Positions 23,801-31,345 of a stretch of 64,000 bases of DNA are shown piece after piece. Below the pieces are notes generated by a model, which did not search any database, had not been told where the DNA came from, and saw only the letters and a list, made by a program, of their open reading frames with translations. Origin of the DNA: a virus. The stretch lies in IMG/VR virus record IMGVR_UViG_3300049855_000609, positions 28,564-92,563 of that record, one strand, 5' to 3'. How positions within the stretch are numbered: the stretch's first letter is position 1; every line of letters begins with the position of its first letter. The position numbers were made by a program, and so were the translations under genes.

Positions 23801-26296
23801 CAATCTTTCTTTGAAAAGATGCCACAGGAGCAAAGAGATGCCCTTTTTGGAGATGATATTTCGAAGGAAACCCGGGATATGCATGAAAGAGAGCTGTTTG
23901 TTTACACGCTGGGTAACATACATGAGTTTGTAGCCAAGATCCTGGCTAAGCCTCATATTCGGGAAGCCATGTCAAAAGTGCCCTATAAGAAGACAAATAT
24001 GAGCCTTTTGGAGAGGTTCTACCAGATCTTCCAGGAGTTCTTAGAGAAAGCCGGCATGAAGTTCGACAAGGATACAGTGGCTTTCCATGCTGTAGCAGAG
24101 ATATTTTCCTGGCTGGAGCAGAACAATGGAGATACTGTACAAAGTAATTCTATACAGGAACAGGTAAAAACTGCTCTCAGTAACAGCATCCTGACAGTAG
24201 AACAGGAGCTGGAAAACCGGAGATTAGAAGCAGAAGAGTTCCGCAAGAGCCTGAAAGGGGCACAGCCTACAGTAAGACAGAAAAAGGAATTCATCGTTTC
24301 CAAGCTGGAAAATGGAGAGGAGATCTTAGGGACTATTCAGCAGGGGTTCAATGGAGGATATGATTTCGTGGACAAGAAAGGCTCCCGGGTAAGGTTCTAT
24401 AATCACTCCGGGAATATTACCCAGGAAGATTACAATAAGACTGTGAGATTGGTACTGGCCCCTGAAGTGAAAGCTGAAGACGGGAAAGTTTTCCGTGATG
24501 TGATACAAGTATGGGCAGGGGATAAATTCTTTGGCAATGTACAGGAAACAGACTGGAAAGAAACTCCTGCTGTTGATCTGCTTAAAAAAATAGATCTGAT
24601 TGAAACCCGCATAGCTAATGGAACAGCTGATCCCCAGGAGTATAAGGATCTGGATGAATACCGGAAACAATTGGGTATGGCTCCCAGATATGGGATAACA
24701 GGAGCTAATTTTGAAACTCAAAGAGAGCAATTACCAAAAGATCCTACCGACAAACTAATCTATGTATTTGAAAAGCTGGGGAAGAAAAATGTAGATAAGA
24801 TTCTGGAAGGCAGAGATGAAGATGGAAATGCTGATTATTTGGTAGCTTATATTCCGGATAACATGACCAAAGAAGAATTTGAAAATACGGATCTTGATGA
24901 GTTTGAATTTGAAGATGCTACTTATGATACAATTATGCGTCTTTTAAAAGGAGTAAAAAAGTTTAACGGAACTGCAAGCTTTTATATAGAAGAGGCTATT
25001 TCTGACCCTGATAATTATAGGTCTATTGCTGCAGAAAATTTTCTTTTACAGATAGCAGATAAAATAAATGAGATCAACCCAACCATACTAAACCCTGATC
25101 AAGGGAGTTTATTTGACCGGGCTTTACCTGAAAAAAGGGATGATTTCCTTTTTGATGTGGATATGCCTGAAATGGGGGCTGCCTTGGAGATCGTTTATGG
25201 TCAGTGGCCTGGATTGGAACAAGAACTCCCTAAAGAAAAGTATATGGAATGGGTTAACACTATCTGGCCGGACTCCTATGTGAAAAGGGTGGTCTATCAT
25301 GGAACAGGTTCAGATATAGAAAAACTGGAACCTTCTCCTAATTCCGGGCTTATCTTCTTCGCGGCTAATCATGAATACAGTGCTGTTTACGCTGAGTGGA
25401 GAAAACAGAATTTGGAGCATGAAAAGTCTTGGAGGAAAGAAACTGCTAAAGTATATGACTTTTGGAATAAAGCTTTATTCCGGACAGATGTAGATGCTAT
25501 TCCTGCACAAATGCTGGTGGATGAGACTATTGATGTTTTACTGAAATACAAGAAAGAAACTCCTGAACGGATATTCAAGGGCCTTTTTGGTGATCTTCCT
25601 TCTAATTTAGTTGAGTTACAAAAAGAGATCATAGAGAACTACAATGAAAAGCAATTTATATGGGATAACGGGGATGAAGATGTTGCAGACTATGAGGACT
25701 ATGTAGAGATGCAGGAAAGACAAAACTGGACAGAAGAACAGTGGCAGGCTTCTTATATAGCAGAACAAAAAGAACTGGAAAAAGAGGCTTTTGTTTATCA
25801 AAGGGATAAGGAAGAAGTATACAGACTGATGAGAAAGAATTTCTATAAATTAGAAAATCAGATCAATGGCCCGGCATACAAGAAGGTAAAAAAATATTTT
25901 GAGGTTCCGGCAAAAGCTAAGGTGCTTCCTGTACTTTTAAATGTAAAAAACCCACAAATAATTGATGAAGAGATCACCACTTACAACATAACAAGTGGTA
26001 TTATCCCTATAGATCCTGCAGCAGATGCCATAATAGGAAAGGATGCTCCTTTATATGCAGACTCTTTTACCGGCAAGGATTGGAAAGAAGAAGAGGTTTT
26101 TGTGATCAAGAACCCGGATCAGATATATTACTTAGGATCCCCGGAGGATATAGCCATGGCCAAGCAGTTTGCTAATGGCAATAAATACATCTCCGTAAAT
26201 GACCCTACTCTGTTCTCTGATAATGTGGAAGATGTGGCTGAAGAGGAAAAATTAAGCTGGAAAGACCGGGAAAATAAAACAGATTGTCCGTTTTAA
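11843..26296 (+). CDS. Giant virion RNA polymerase polyprotein
   Basis: The single open frame has 4,817 residues. The sequence KGLDFDVDKEYLYNLW, with Asp2921, Asp2923 and Asp2925, matches the catalytic DxDxD loop of the virion RNA polymerase of crAss-like phages (phi14:2 gp66 type). It is preceded by a strand-rich segment and by PxNFLPQ. Upstream, around residues 2500-2570, PVYTGYK...VYIKTSAISLLPQL and GAKIGSP resemble the partner double-psi beta-barrel with its conserved lysines, so the polymerase core probably spans about 2200-3200. Near residue 3944 an EEMLHS motif resembles a degenerate HExxH peptidase. From about residue 4484, YHGT...GLIFFAANHEYSAVYA resembles an ADP-ribosyltransferase-like domain of phage polyvalent proteins. 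The N-terminal 800 residues carry hydrophobic Ala/Gly-rich helices and coiled coils. The family is packaged and injected to transcribe early genes. The flanking-domain assignments are tentative. Confidence 0.88.
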   Translation: MAGTKSEVVTEKGQKTAVEVMNDLMKGTADTPKPVVKTTEPPVLSAVDVMNKLMRGESVEVKSPATSGFLSADAPVSTSSTGHTPDLQKKLEEGMDISNDIDNYYINKAHDQSFVEQSLLTTGRMVSNFLYGAVSAAGSTLDMIDTPMMLTGVIKEYGNILGDAAKSAQEWEEEKYPIYKKDPNTTILSGGLLDPGWWGNIMVGVSHSAGIWGESVAATLGAGALTGPTGYLAGIGAGIKAMKSAKGLSNILKVAKNSDQIRRSIMLSTALRGMNELQMEGVDSYHQVYKGMIDKGMSHEEAVKYASVAAANTARLNLPKVALDLLQAKLLLVNPMSGSTEGLLESFLGKLPTKIGTPTKWIANMGGESFEEYYQAIAQNESVYKAEMMAGLTPKTTLGERLKKYNRDGNTWDAAFSGAVGGLVLGKLQQSFQKWGEGKGIKDLRSEQEKFVQNMSAGMTLEMVEKISQAVQEGKPEKAKALLRDLSEHKAITATHLDALTDRDTAFNSYMTYLDKTIEAAEKGDMDALEGLIVPGMDLQDVKERFKVYREDALAIKELYDNNTEKHSREAVVPITRLEYDIKRLGEEQKTFPARLAAEKANIADYDSLSTIGKQLYDLHAERAAKSVKGLPVEDLTQAINTLTQTLTPEQKAQDQKILNSISWNNGYTRTVDAQIANQKALDNKRENLILWKDSKYQEMSVEQKDEKLIRDAKSLKELDAIRIALATQKRLTQNKRNMIGEKRKNLLLEEKDKPASLTASPTVPAFVANPATITPLAPDAFDTANTTNSIPSVEDTTTTATAIPSPSPANTSMTQPTVEELSAILNQAIEQGVQEEDEDSDDIFDTDAIPEKEFRDKMKTLVKKRVEELTAELGHRPSFTEFFQDFVDKTSEQKGDQHFEALKTAWLDNGYPKVNFDAIRNAISRSKVTFSELLGTLDQQSGEVVQQPASQEAAGVESVLYDTKLYPLPEGHKNRYKIDDFTKYKPGTKLSMEMMEDPGETITIWDQEQPREVSLAKWVAESGGSTQDYVDDVPILVKDESGEPVATIPQVSFFKRESWGRDLPESIREAKRQDAINNVRKLRTELYGAPYKKVSIEITERNYGTMLTFPGKEKRQVSKADPTAPIGVKNSGPSFTTTEGIISTDQIYNPGNTLKISDGHKYEFRKMGEKNGKPFYWAQRVHYGNISQQEAQSVYYACASYIFQDISAEQNPKAKELSHKIKDKVKAAGGDAGMNIHWVSNLETYISQFVDLSNLSIADDEALLIALHSTADPSLFKTEEEKEQAKARIGKPYIITQHGTILFGRLGQQIQVEQYDSNGVKKWVTLSYLENNMKLFKVRSQDTAIQVKNKGLLLEALQRLLNDTTENGFKQGMTKKENHLKSKIPVSLISRSANNVVDVTTYTGTDGKSDYASYLKDTMYTVLDAVNVGTKEEPRFVSMVNNEIKFKAFVPEEARLKAVQKTEQVIAEEVKTPEGVADMFTEQYMRDHGYSEEAIRKFLSGDNLYDVDLENYKRVTDEMMQRVKKRMTSISDLDSSDRQELINYISRQIEQRLDGKNKEVISREDTIGEVTHSFENIIQPKMDFWRSEVKKLKEILAANPASTRLQYLIDDMELNIHNVMMVRKHWKSLMEDVELELERNINLKIKDFSEESYSKTAMERDPKSSVRLMVKRFLSRIPRYENGYRKIGFLGVESYPGFDYYFDLLGEVLSPQAAEQEGKATNISVRAEWDDIIARLKQNQERYPWIKYLLEQLETAPQQLKIQFTVGLAGKHNIHPEFVMISKHGTGVYLRSWETNYSDKVKVIRRQWESNSKDIDLFTYSDGEYRINIDHAKYLLGQYQMFLKRGLHKLKEAQEWLSEFGINLSMDAMEFLKTDGYTLFDGSTRMRIKDLFPQAETEKNKTAFSETNNIFKKLASVLTLAIAANEANPTRALSIRERKDLDPFAAAHGLIGRLASVEARFSLVVSPNAYRDSGKNIYAITQNKLACQQVEDLIRNDESGKALIDSKLEQVFDGKSMILKLMKESPEFAKSFQISHISLEALKEERRDSPFNMEVTRLSDADKHMMTMGFMQSTTQGSIMVSDEMKKIFMGIPVRMARMLLPTMSDKELMLEVLTAILAPNSNNFRDLEGNTGLSDNLLRLMYSQMVEPELDRIIDYHIRKARGEQFNQKDYDKAAQIFHFIPEMNNVTRMVHGQEVRVIEYLQANAHNMTAEEIAREKQRLQIASYRKMEDVVTDEVTNVVHNWFKWGFAVQEKNGSVSFPYMDKNYVNDAGWKGTSEEKLMHFAYDYVVNNMLTNANHFMMFAGDVANFGKANAFSTKDFEDGNPTRPLGDGSVYRMNSENIIGRNVGKRLAMLIAPGDPLFNSENDNYIQLFLEDAKVVAPNAEYMIDLHYEGKRTDKVNELLYQARNEDDKKKSAVETLSKMFPDIASFFSIENTDSQEMMTAGEALNVAYRRGNLSEEKYKELKGKIRRQRAAEKEGKPIAKADFISHEDINLVFQPQKPVYTGYKMENGRTRMVYIKTSAISLLPQLTGADTQLYGLRRKMEEIEDSSGRNVRAVYVSGAKIGSPQKAFSVWKANGDFKEDAINVQSVVDNLNSGNPDSALILPRKFFRIQQDIPFKSHYKEEDLTKLGTQMMKTIFGNGVSKIKEKVFSYKGEMLSGEELYKEYNSLIDTWIKTEKTKLYRELGVDELTGKPKNMRKFSEKLHSMLLKEARKRDYPLQDQQALGLDIKRDDLTGEVLDVRFTIPLWLTPNSNRYESLLNSIVGNRMLNLELPGVGLVTASSQGFKWKATDDLTDVQNFSDIIWRKTRFNGELRAFDTDAGTKAQILVPSKFRGRDGKLIDLLDPKNGYFYEEGGRKFLNEDRIKAELLESTSFRIPTSGHVSIASVEIVGFLPPQNGDIMVVPPNFLPQKGLDFDVDKEYLYNLWHALDEEDNIVSLEDGIKMTYQEIEMLEKNINDQIESMRDYYKDNQEMLNEIDELKTDLEVRKTLSFDGKESKKAVREIHTKIKELKEELLVFGNEVLDEKVGGKYWEVNDNLKKEIKKALTKLAEMEDYKTQFLQNDLVRVYSSVMSTKDKRVQRKINKVLSMDFVRDQASYIEQTATGKKTQFSMLTPGFQTEKMKQGAAGNGTIGVYSNFLVVHGLSQQTEAPLRLMTKIWNEEKEKMETVPYSLVIGKFKSDGYLGRGLTLDGARDVSSVYEERQQTSLDNENEGILGRVGVSMSTINVDCILVGQGYDRDTFEIGDLTDVNVQKEIQSNPFGVIEKNGKAYREVSIPYLLLSQPLVKKYIQEVQDSNSITRGYEKNKKRKILEKLIEEYGGLENFELAKEDHIRRMLTGENLARNLEGLTDNMVQLSALGIVEEIERLFSSSMTSLQQRLNIQGNELGISNLEARQKYKNLFKFNSNFPIQNASKLVGDYLSKKKAAQLLSTEAGKELIRKNGFIILESPVPGEREVVMRPTSFSGSLMVYAPIANKELWDNFFPYKSAVVEESVTALLNIFGGVKKGSDISDKSILDTTYLIMEEMKKYLNSSEDLGTFSGDPQMQRARLTISDENNVSLPKYMRELFSMNKEGLSVEESKGLDMVKNNKVTSRLFYNFDKGAPSTLKFDNNRGEDSNESYKYQAIVELLEKNLPLPAWNKQPYTTRQLGIDLISYAYLEGGVQKAIQYIKYISIPVLEEIGYATTSRKWQEAIVYGDEHVIEGLFGGQGYYSNLAKQVVQHNPGKVKYQLTKEQITNTKDVEGKPSVILGNTNSFVPEEFSFIEDDMVEPYATIYNELGTGRDKLMLFQWDMENSRYTRIPTFNYFGMSQYSMKTNHVTPLTEVRWTPVKPSSGQVLPTEDNTDRSSLFELGTGDAIKILDAIAKADFGTTSFLASYTAGFVDKTLKIDIVDETKEGDTPFRAVYNPSSNTLRISRKFLNNHKYSPEEIAYTIMEEMLHSVMSRELIKYFDAKGKLLVPEQYLPPHILRLHRLLLETQSFFEKMPQEQRDALFGDDISKETRDMHERELFVYTLGNIHEFVAKILAKPHIREAMSKVPYKKTNMSLLERFYQIFQEFLEKAGMKFDKDTVAFHAVAEIFSWLEQNNGDTVQSNSIQEQVKTALSNSILTVEQELENRRLEAEEFRKSLKGAQPTVRQKKEFIVSKLENGEEILGTIQQGFNGGYDFVDKKGSRVRFYNHSGNITQEDYNKTVRLVLAPEVKAEDGKVFRDVIQVWAGDKFFGNVQETDWKETPAVDLLKKIDLIETRIANGTADPQEYKDLDEYRKQLGMAPRYGITGANFETQREQLPKDPTDKLIYVFEKLGKKNVDKILEGRDEDGNADYLVAYIPDNMTKEEFENTDLDEFEFEDATYDTIMRLLKGVKKFNGTASFYIEEAISDPDNYRSIAAENFLLQIADKINEINPTILNPDQGSLFDRALPEKRDDFLFDVDMPEMGAALEIVYGQWPGLEQELPKEKYMEWVNTIWPDSYVKRVVYHGTGSDIEKLEPSPNSGLIFFAANHEYSAVYAEWRKQNLEHEKSWRKETAKVYDFWNKALFRTDVDAIPAQMLVDETIDVLLKYKKETPERIFKGLFGDLPSNLVELQKEIIENYNEKQFIWDNGDEDVADYEDYVEMQERQNWTEEQWQASYIAEQKELEKEAFVYQRDKEEVYRLMRKNFYKLENQINGPAYKKVKKYFEVPAKAKVLPVLLNVKNPQIIDEEITTYNITSGIIPIDPAADAIIGKDAPLYADSFTGKDWKEEEVFVIKNPDQIYYLGSPEDIAMAKQFANGNKYISVNDPTLFSDNVEDVAEEEKLSWKDRENKTDCPF

Positions 26297-26312
26297 CCAT
26301 TAAATTTGAACC

Positions 26313-29300
26313 ATGAGTACAGATTGCGGAGGAAGAAAATTACCCTTTAAAACAGCAGAAGCTAATGCTAAATCCTGGATGAGATCCGAGGGTTTTATCA
26401 ATAATTTTTTGGAGATCACAGCAGCCCCGGAGGAAAAAGAAAAGGAGTTTTTCCGGATAGCAGAGAGCCTTAAAAAACAAGGGATTCAGAAGTATGGCAT
26501 TCTGACAGACTGGGTATACATGGCCGGCCAGGGGAAGATAACTGTAAACCGCGAGGCTTTTAAAGCTGCAGATGTACTCAATGGGGTTATCTATAATAAC
26601 GAAGTAGATCCTTCTAAATACCTGGATTCCCGCAAAGATCAGAACCTCTATGATGTGGATGATGAGAACTTTTTTCAGGCCCAGGATACTCCCCAGGATG
26701 ACTTTGATATAGAAAGTACCACAGACACCAATATCAGGGCCAGCCTTCCCCGGTTATTACAGTTAAAGGAAAAGCTTGCTGCTATAATAAGAAGGGAAAT
26801 AGCTGAGATGAACAGCATCATGGAGAATTTCAAGGAAGACAAGGAGGTTTATACCAAAGCTTTGAAGAGAAGAGGAGAGCTTCAAAAGAAGCTGGATGGG
26901 ACTGTTATTGTAAACTCCCTGGGAATAGATCCGGTGATAGAAAAGGGTTTGCTCAAAGAAATAGAAGAACTGAAAGCCTGGAACAGCCATGATCCGGCAA
27001 TGTTTGGGCCCATGATAGAGTCTGAACTGCACAGGCTGGAAAAGATCATGGAACATGACCTGGACTCTTCCGAGAAAATAGAAGAAGCCAACCTGATCAT
27101 TGATTTTGTTCTTGCCATGAATAACTTTGACCGGCAGTTTGTGGAGAAGGATAACCATCCTATCTATCATGCCGGAGAATTGTATGTAGGGGAAACCCTG
27201 GTGCTGACAGATACTGACCGGGAATACTATGCCAGGTGGGCTGTAAGGGCTTATGAAGCCAAGAGTAAACTATTCAGTGCGGAAAAGAGAGAAATAGAAA
27301 GAAGGGTGAACTCTGATGTAAATGTCCAAAAGATGTTTGACGGAAAGCAGTTTACTTTTGAAGAGATCACAGAACTGAAAGATGGGTTAAAAGATATAGA
27401 CTGGATATCCAGTGCCGTGCTGGATATCACTTCCGGGTATATGACCCATAATGGTATGCTGCCCCATGTAATGCTGAAAATGCTCTCTGATGCCCTGGCA
27501 GATGCCCAGATAGAGCAGAGGGCTTTGGAAGAAACCCTGGACCAGACAGTAGAAAAGGCACAGGAAGTGCTTTCCAGTAAGAAATTTGAAGGAGGAAAGT
27601 ATCGATTAGCTTCCCTGGGTATCATTGGAATAAAAGGGGTTTCCTGGAGCCTGTACTGGCAAGAAGGAGAAAATGGCCTGCGGACAGGTTTTCTGGTAAA
27701 CAAACTTTCATCCAAATGGATGAACCTTCAGGAAGAAATAGAAAAGAAATACAGGAAGATGACCTATGGTCCAAAGACAAAAGCAGAGCTGGACCTGGCT
27801 AATAAAAAGAGAAATGACTGGCTGACAGAAAACGCCAAGCTCATCCAGTCTTCTTTGCTCCCGGAGATCAGGGATGAAGTATTCAAAGTCCCTCCTGCCG
27901 GCCAGGAAAATCCCCTGGCTGTTCTTCAGAAATATTTTCAGGCACCGGATAACCAGCAAAAAGCAACCCAGCATAAAGCAGAGCTGATATCCATTATAGG
28001 AGAAGAATATTATAAGGAAAGAGTAGAAAAACAAAAAGAATTACTCTTGGAATTTGTCACCCAGAGGGAGATCTTCATAGAAAGTAAGCTAAAAGAATAT
28101 GCTATTCCAGCAGGGGCCACAGAACAGGACCTGAGAAATCTTTATCCGGATCTGGACAAAGCCATCAATTTCTGGGAAGCAAAATATGATCCTTTTATTG
28201 CAGAAGAGTACTCTAAGACAGGATATCCTTCCAGTAAGGCTGCCGGACAAAACCACTCTTTCCACTCTTATTATACCTATAACCAGCATATTCCTCTCCG
28301 GCATAAGCCGGATGCCTCAGGAAGTATGGTGGAAACAGGTTTTTACGATAATAACTTTGAGCTGATAGAAAATAATCAAGCTCTGCTGGATTTTTACCGG
28401 GTAGCCAGAAAGTGGGCCACTACTATGAGAAATAACTTTGGCCTGGGTATCAAAAAGATGTTGCCGGAAGGCTTTATCCCTTTTATGGAAAGGACCCTGG
28501 GAGAGCAGATATGGAACTCCGGAGAGGTATCTGAAATGCTCACTCTGGCAGGAAAAATAAAAGCAATCTATACCCATGTATTTGATTATTTGAAAATGGG
28601 TATGGGAGTGAGGGAAGAAGATACTTTTGACTATGCGGAGAGAGATCCGTTGACGGGAAAGAAAACTTACAAAATAAACGACACCTTTATAAAACAAAGC
28701 CGGAAGAAAACAGAAAATGCCTTTGCTTTGAACCAGGCTGTTTTTGTAAAGAATTATAAAGGACTACGCGGAAGAGATTATCTGGGGCTTATAAAAAGGA
28801 ACTCAAAAAGAATGGTTTACATAGACCATCCGGATCCTAAATTCAATAATGCGGATGCCATGGCACAGCTTATCTCTCCTTACCTGGGACTGGAGACTCC
28901 TCTTACGGGGAAAGAGCTGATAGAAAGATATGGGGTACTGGAAGACAGGGATAGGTCAGGAGCCATGAAAGCTACTATACCCTTAGGAGAGATCCTTTAT
29001 GATTTTTCCCAGCACCAGGTAGTACAGGAACAGTCTTTTGATTTACCGAAGATCATCCGTTTTTATGGTAAAGCAGCTGCAGATTATAAAGCCCGGACAA
29101 CAGTGTTACCCACTCTGGCCTTTATGAAAAGGTATTATGAAGAGATCAATGATATTGAGACCACGAATACCGGGGAGCAGAAAAAAGGGAATTTCCGGGG
29201 AAGAGAAAAGCCTATTACCCGGGGTTTCAGAAAAAATGCCATAGCCCAGCTGGAAAGCTGGTTCAACATGCGTGTTTTAGGAGATGAAAGTATAGACCAT

Positions 29301-31313
29301 TTTGGTACAACAACCCCTTCTGAGAAAAACATCAATGATGAGGCCAGTGTTGTAAAGAGGACTCTAAAGGGTTTTGGCATAGGAAAGAAAATGATGACTG
29401 CCCGGGAGGTAGAACTCAGCAAACAGATAGATGAGCTCCTTCTTACAGAGAAAAATGTAGAAAGAATTGAAACTCTGAATACTATTAAAAAAGGCTTGGG
29501 AAGGGTAGTTGCAGTTTCTGCTATCCTGGAATCCATAGGTACTTTTCTGAGAACAAAAGGTTTGGCAGTAAACCTGAATTCAGCAACTACCAACTTGGTA
29601 GAAGGACAGCTGGCCAATGGCCTGATGGCAGAGACCTGGGATGATCCGGATTCCATAAACACGGTTACCCTGTCTGAGATAGTGGCTTCAGATCTGAGGA
29701 AAAAAGTAGGGGCAAATGGGATAGAAAAAGTGCTTATTGTACAGCACATGCAGGATTTCTGGAACTTGCTTCAGGACTCTTCCAATGACCTGCAACGGTC
29801 TACTATAAAATCCTCTCTGTCAAAAATAGACAAATATGGTATCTATTATCCGCAAAGAAAAACAGAGAGTTATAACCAGATACCTCTGATAGCTGCAAAG
29901 CTGAAGCAGTTCAAGATAAAAGATAAAGACGGAAACGAAGCTCCTATACTGGATGCCACCGGGGAAAACTCCGCTATGGAATGGAATTTTGAAGAAGGCC
30001 GGCCAAGGTTAAAAGCTGCTTTTCGTACAAAGGAGAATATCGATAACTGGGAGCATGCCAATGGAAAGCAGTTCAAGGACTTTCAATCGGAGACCAGAAC
30101 ACTTATCCGGAGAACACACGGGGATTTTGACCCTATAACAGGACAAAGGATCAAAAGGAATGTCTTTGGTAAGCTGGCCATGATGTTTAAAACCTGGCTT
30201 CCTATGGAGGTCTGGAAGCGTATTGCAGCAGAGCATGTGGATATTATGGGTGGTACCAGATTCAAAGGCCGGTGGAGAAGCCATACCATGATCACGGCTT
30301 CCCTGATGGGGGCCATAGGTGTGGCTCCATTTTTAGGCATTCTTCCCGGGGCTATAACTGCAGGAACCATAGGCGCCATAGCAGGAAGGGCAGTAGGTAA
30401 AAAACCCTCTATTGGAGTTCTTAAAGAGTTGTTATATGTTACAAAGATACAAATCCGGAAGCTGATCGGATTACCTGTCAATTACACCAGCCGGATATTT
30501 GTCAAAAAAGATATTTTAGGGACAAGGCTTACTAAAAAGGAGTTTGCCAAAATGCAAAATGAAGCCAAAAAGCAAGGCTTCGATGAGCTGGATTTTAAGA
30601 ACTGGCAGTCCAATATGCAGGAGATCTCCAATATGCTGGTGTTTTTAGCACTTATTCTGTTTGTCAAAGGGCTTACCTGGGATGATGATGATGATGAAGA
30701 AGATCCGCGGAGATACACCCACAACATGCTGATCAACATGCTCATCAATTTTGCCGGCAATCAGTACAGCTTTATTAACCCGGCTACCTTATACAAAGAC
30801 CATGTAGCCGGAGTAGCCATAGTGCGGTTTATTGGAGATATTGAAAAAACCCTGAGGTTAGTAGAGCCTTACCTCAATGATGAGGACTATGAAACAAAAG
30901 GCATTCACCGGGGAGAGCACCGGTTTCCAAGGCAGTTAAGAAAAACTTTCCTCCCTTCTTTGTTCAGAGAACCATGGACCCTTGGCTTTGGTACTTTGAT
31001 GGAAGACCAGTTCACTCCTTTGCCAATGGATAAGATGTTCTATTCCGAAGACAAAAAAGACAAAACCTGGGTAATGCAGCAAAGGGCAAAATATGATCTG
31101 ATGTTGGAAAAAGAAATGGGTATCACAGATGAGGCAAAGAGAAAGAAGATGCTGGATTATGTCTTTAAAAAGAAACAGGACAAGAAAAAAGACATCAATG
31201 AAAGCTATACAGATGTCAAAAACAGGACAGAGAATGTAGAAGAGGAACAACTTCTGGAAGGGCTGATGATCCTGGACAAGCAAGGTAAATTCGAAAAGAA
31301 AAAGAAAAAATAA
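26313..31313 (+). CDS. 1,666-residue virion protein with hydrophobic segments (candidate cargo/ejection protein)
   Basis: The protein starts 17 bases after the RNA polymerase gene and closes the late operon. Residues 1-1000 are mostly charged helices with coiled-coil character. Two hydrophobic segments stand out. The first, about residues 1325-1360, is Ala/Gly/Ile rich (GAIGVAPFLGILPGA), and the second is at about 1438-1452 (MLVFLALILFV), directly followed by an acidic run DDDDDEED. The C-terminus is lysine rich and ends KKKKK. In crAss-like phages a large protein next to the polymerase gene is also packaged in the head. The membrane-like segments would suit a protein that helps pass genome and polymerase through the host envelope, but this is inference. 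No catalytic motif was seen. Confidence 0.65.
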   Translation: MSTDCGGRKLPFKTAEANAKSWMRSEGFINNFLEITAAPEEKEKEFFRIAESLKKQGIQKYGILTDWVYMAGQGKITVNREAFKAADVLNGVIYNNEVDPSKYLDSRKDQNLYDVDDENFFQAQDTPQDDFDIESTTDTNIRASLPRLLQLKEKLAAIIRREIAEMNSIMENFKEDKEVYTKALKRRGELQKKLDGTVIVNSLGIDPVIEKGLLKEIEELKAWNSHDPAMFGPMIESELHRLEKIMEHDLDSSEKIEEANLIIDFVLAMNNFDRQFVEKDNHPIYHAGELYVGETLVLTDTDREYYARWAVRAYEAKSKLFSAEKREIERRVNSDVNVQKMFDGKQFTFEEITELKDGLKDIDWISSAVLDITSGYMTHNGMLPHVMLKMLSDALADAQIEQRALEETLDQTVEKAQEVLSSKKFEGGKYRLASLGIIGIKGVSWSLYWQEGENGLRTGFLVNKLSSKWMNLQEEIEKKYRKMTYGPKTKAELDLANKKRNDWLTENAKLIQSSLLPEIRDEVFKVPPAGQENPLAVLQKYFQAPDNQQKATQHKAELISIIGEEYYKERVEKQKELLLEFVTQREIFIESKLKEYAIPAGATEQDLRNLYPDLDKAINFWEAKYDPFIAEEYSKTGYPSSKAAGQNHSFHSYYTYNQHIPLRHKPDASGSMVETGFYDNNFELIENNQALLDFYRVARKWATTMRNNFGLGIKKMLPEGFIPFMERTLGEQIWNSGEVSEMLTLAGKIKAIYTHVFDYLKMGMGVREEDTFDYAERDPLTGKKTYKINDTFIKQSRKKTENAFALNQAVFVKNYKGLRGRDYLGLIKRNSKRMVYIDHPDPKFNNADAMAQLISPYLGLETPLTGKELIERYGVLEDRDRSGAMKATIPLGEILYDFSQHQVVQEQSFDLPKIIRFYGKAAADYKARTTVLPTLAFMKRYYEEINDIETTNTGEQKKGNFRGREKPITRGFRKNAIAQLESWFNMRVLGDESIDHFGTTTPSEKNINDEASVVKRTLKGFGIGKKMMTAREVELSKQIDELLLTEKNVERIETLNTIKKGLGRVVAVSAILESIGTFLRTKGLAVNLNSATTNLVEGQLANGLMAETWDDPDSINTVTLSEIVASDLRKKVGANGIEKVLIVQHMQDFWNLLQDSSNDLQRSTIKSSLSKIDKYGIYYPQRKTESYNQIPLIAAKLKQFKIKDKDGNEAPILDATGENSAMEWNFEEGRPRLKAAFRTKENIDNWEHANGKQFKDFQSETRTLIRRTHGDFDPITGQRIKRNVFGKLAMMFKTWLPMEVWKRIAAEHVDIMGGTRFKGRWRSHTMITASLMGAIGVAPFLGILPGAITAGTIGAIAGRAVGKKPSIGVLKELLYVTKIQIRKLIGLPVNYTSRIFVKKDILGTRLTKKEFAKMQNEAKKQGFDELDFKNWQSNMQEISNMLVFLALILFVKGLTWDDDDDEEDPRRYTHNMLINMLINFAGNQYSFINPATLYKDHVAGVAIVRFIGDIEKTLRLVEPYLNDEDYETKGIHRGEHRFPRQLRKTFLPSLFREPWTLGFGTLMEDQFTPLPMDKMFYSEDKKDKTWVMQQRAKYDLMLEKEMGITDEAKRKKMLDYVFKKKQDKKKDINESYTDVKNRTENVEEEQLLEGLMILDKQGKFEKKKKK

Positions 31314-31340
31314 CAGGACACCTGCTGGCATCCTGTTATT
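31309..31340. terminator. Bidirectional terminator between the convergent late and early/middle operons
   Basis: This is a perfect 10-bp inverted repeat (AATAACAGGA / TCCTGTTATT) around a 12-base loop. It begins at the last codons of the + strand late operon and ends six bases before the stop of the - strand ArsR-like gene. It carries an A/T tract on either side, so it can serve transcripts arriving from both directions. Confidence 0.85.
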
Positions 31341-31345
31341 AAATC

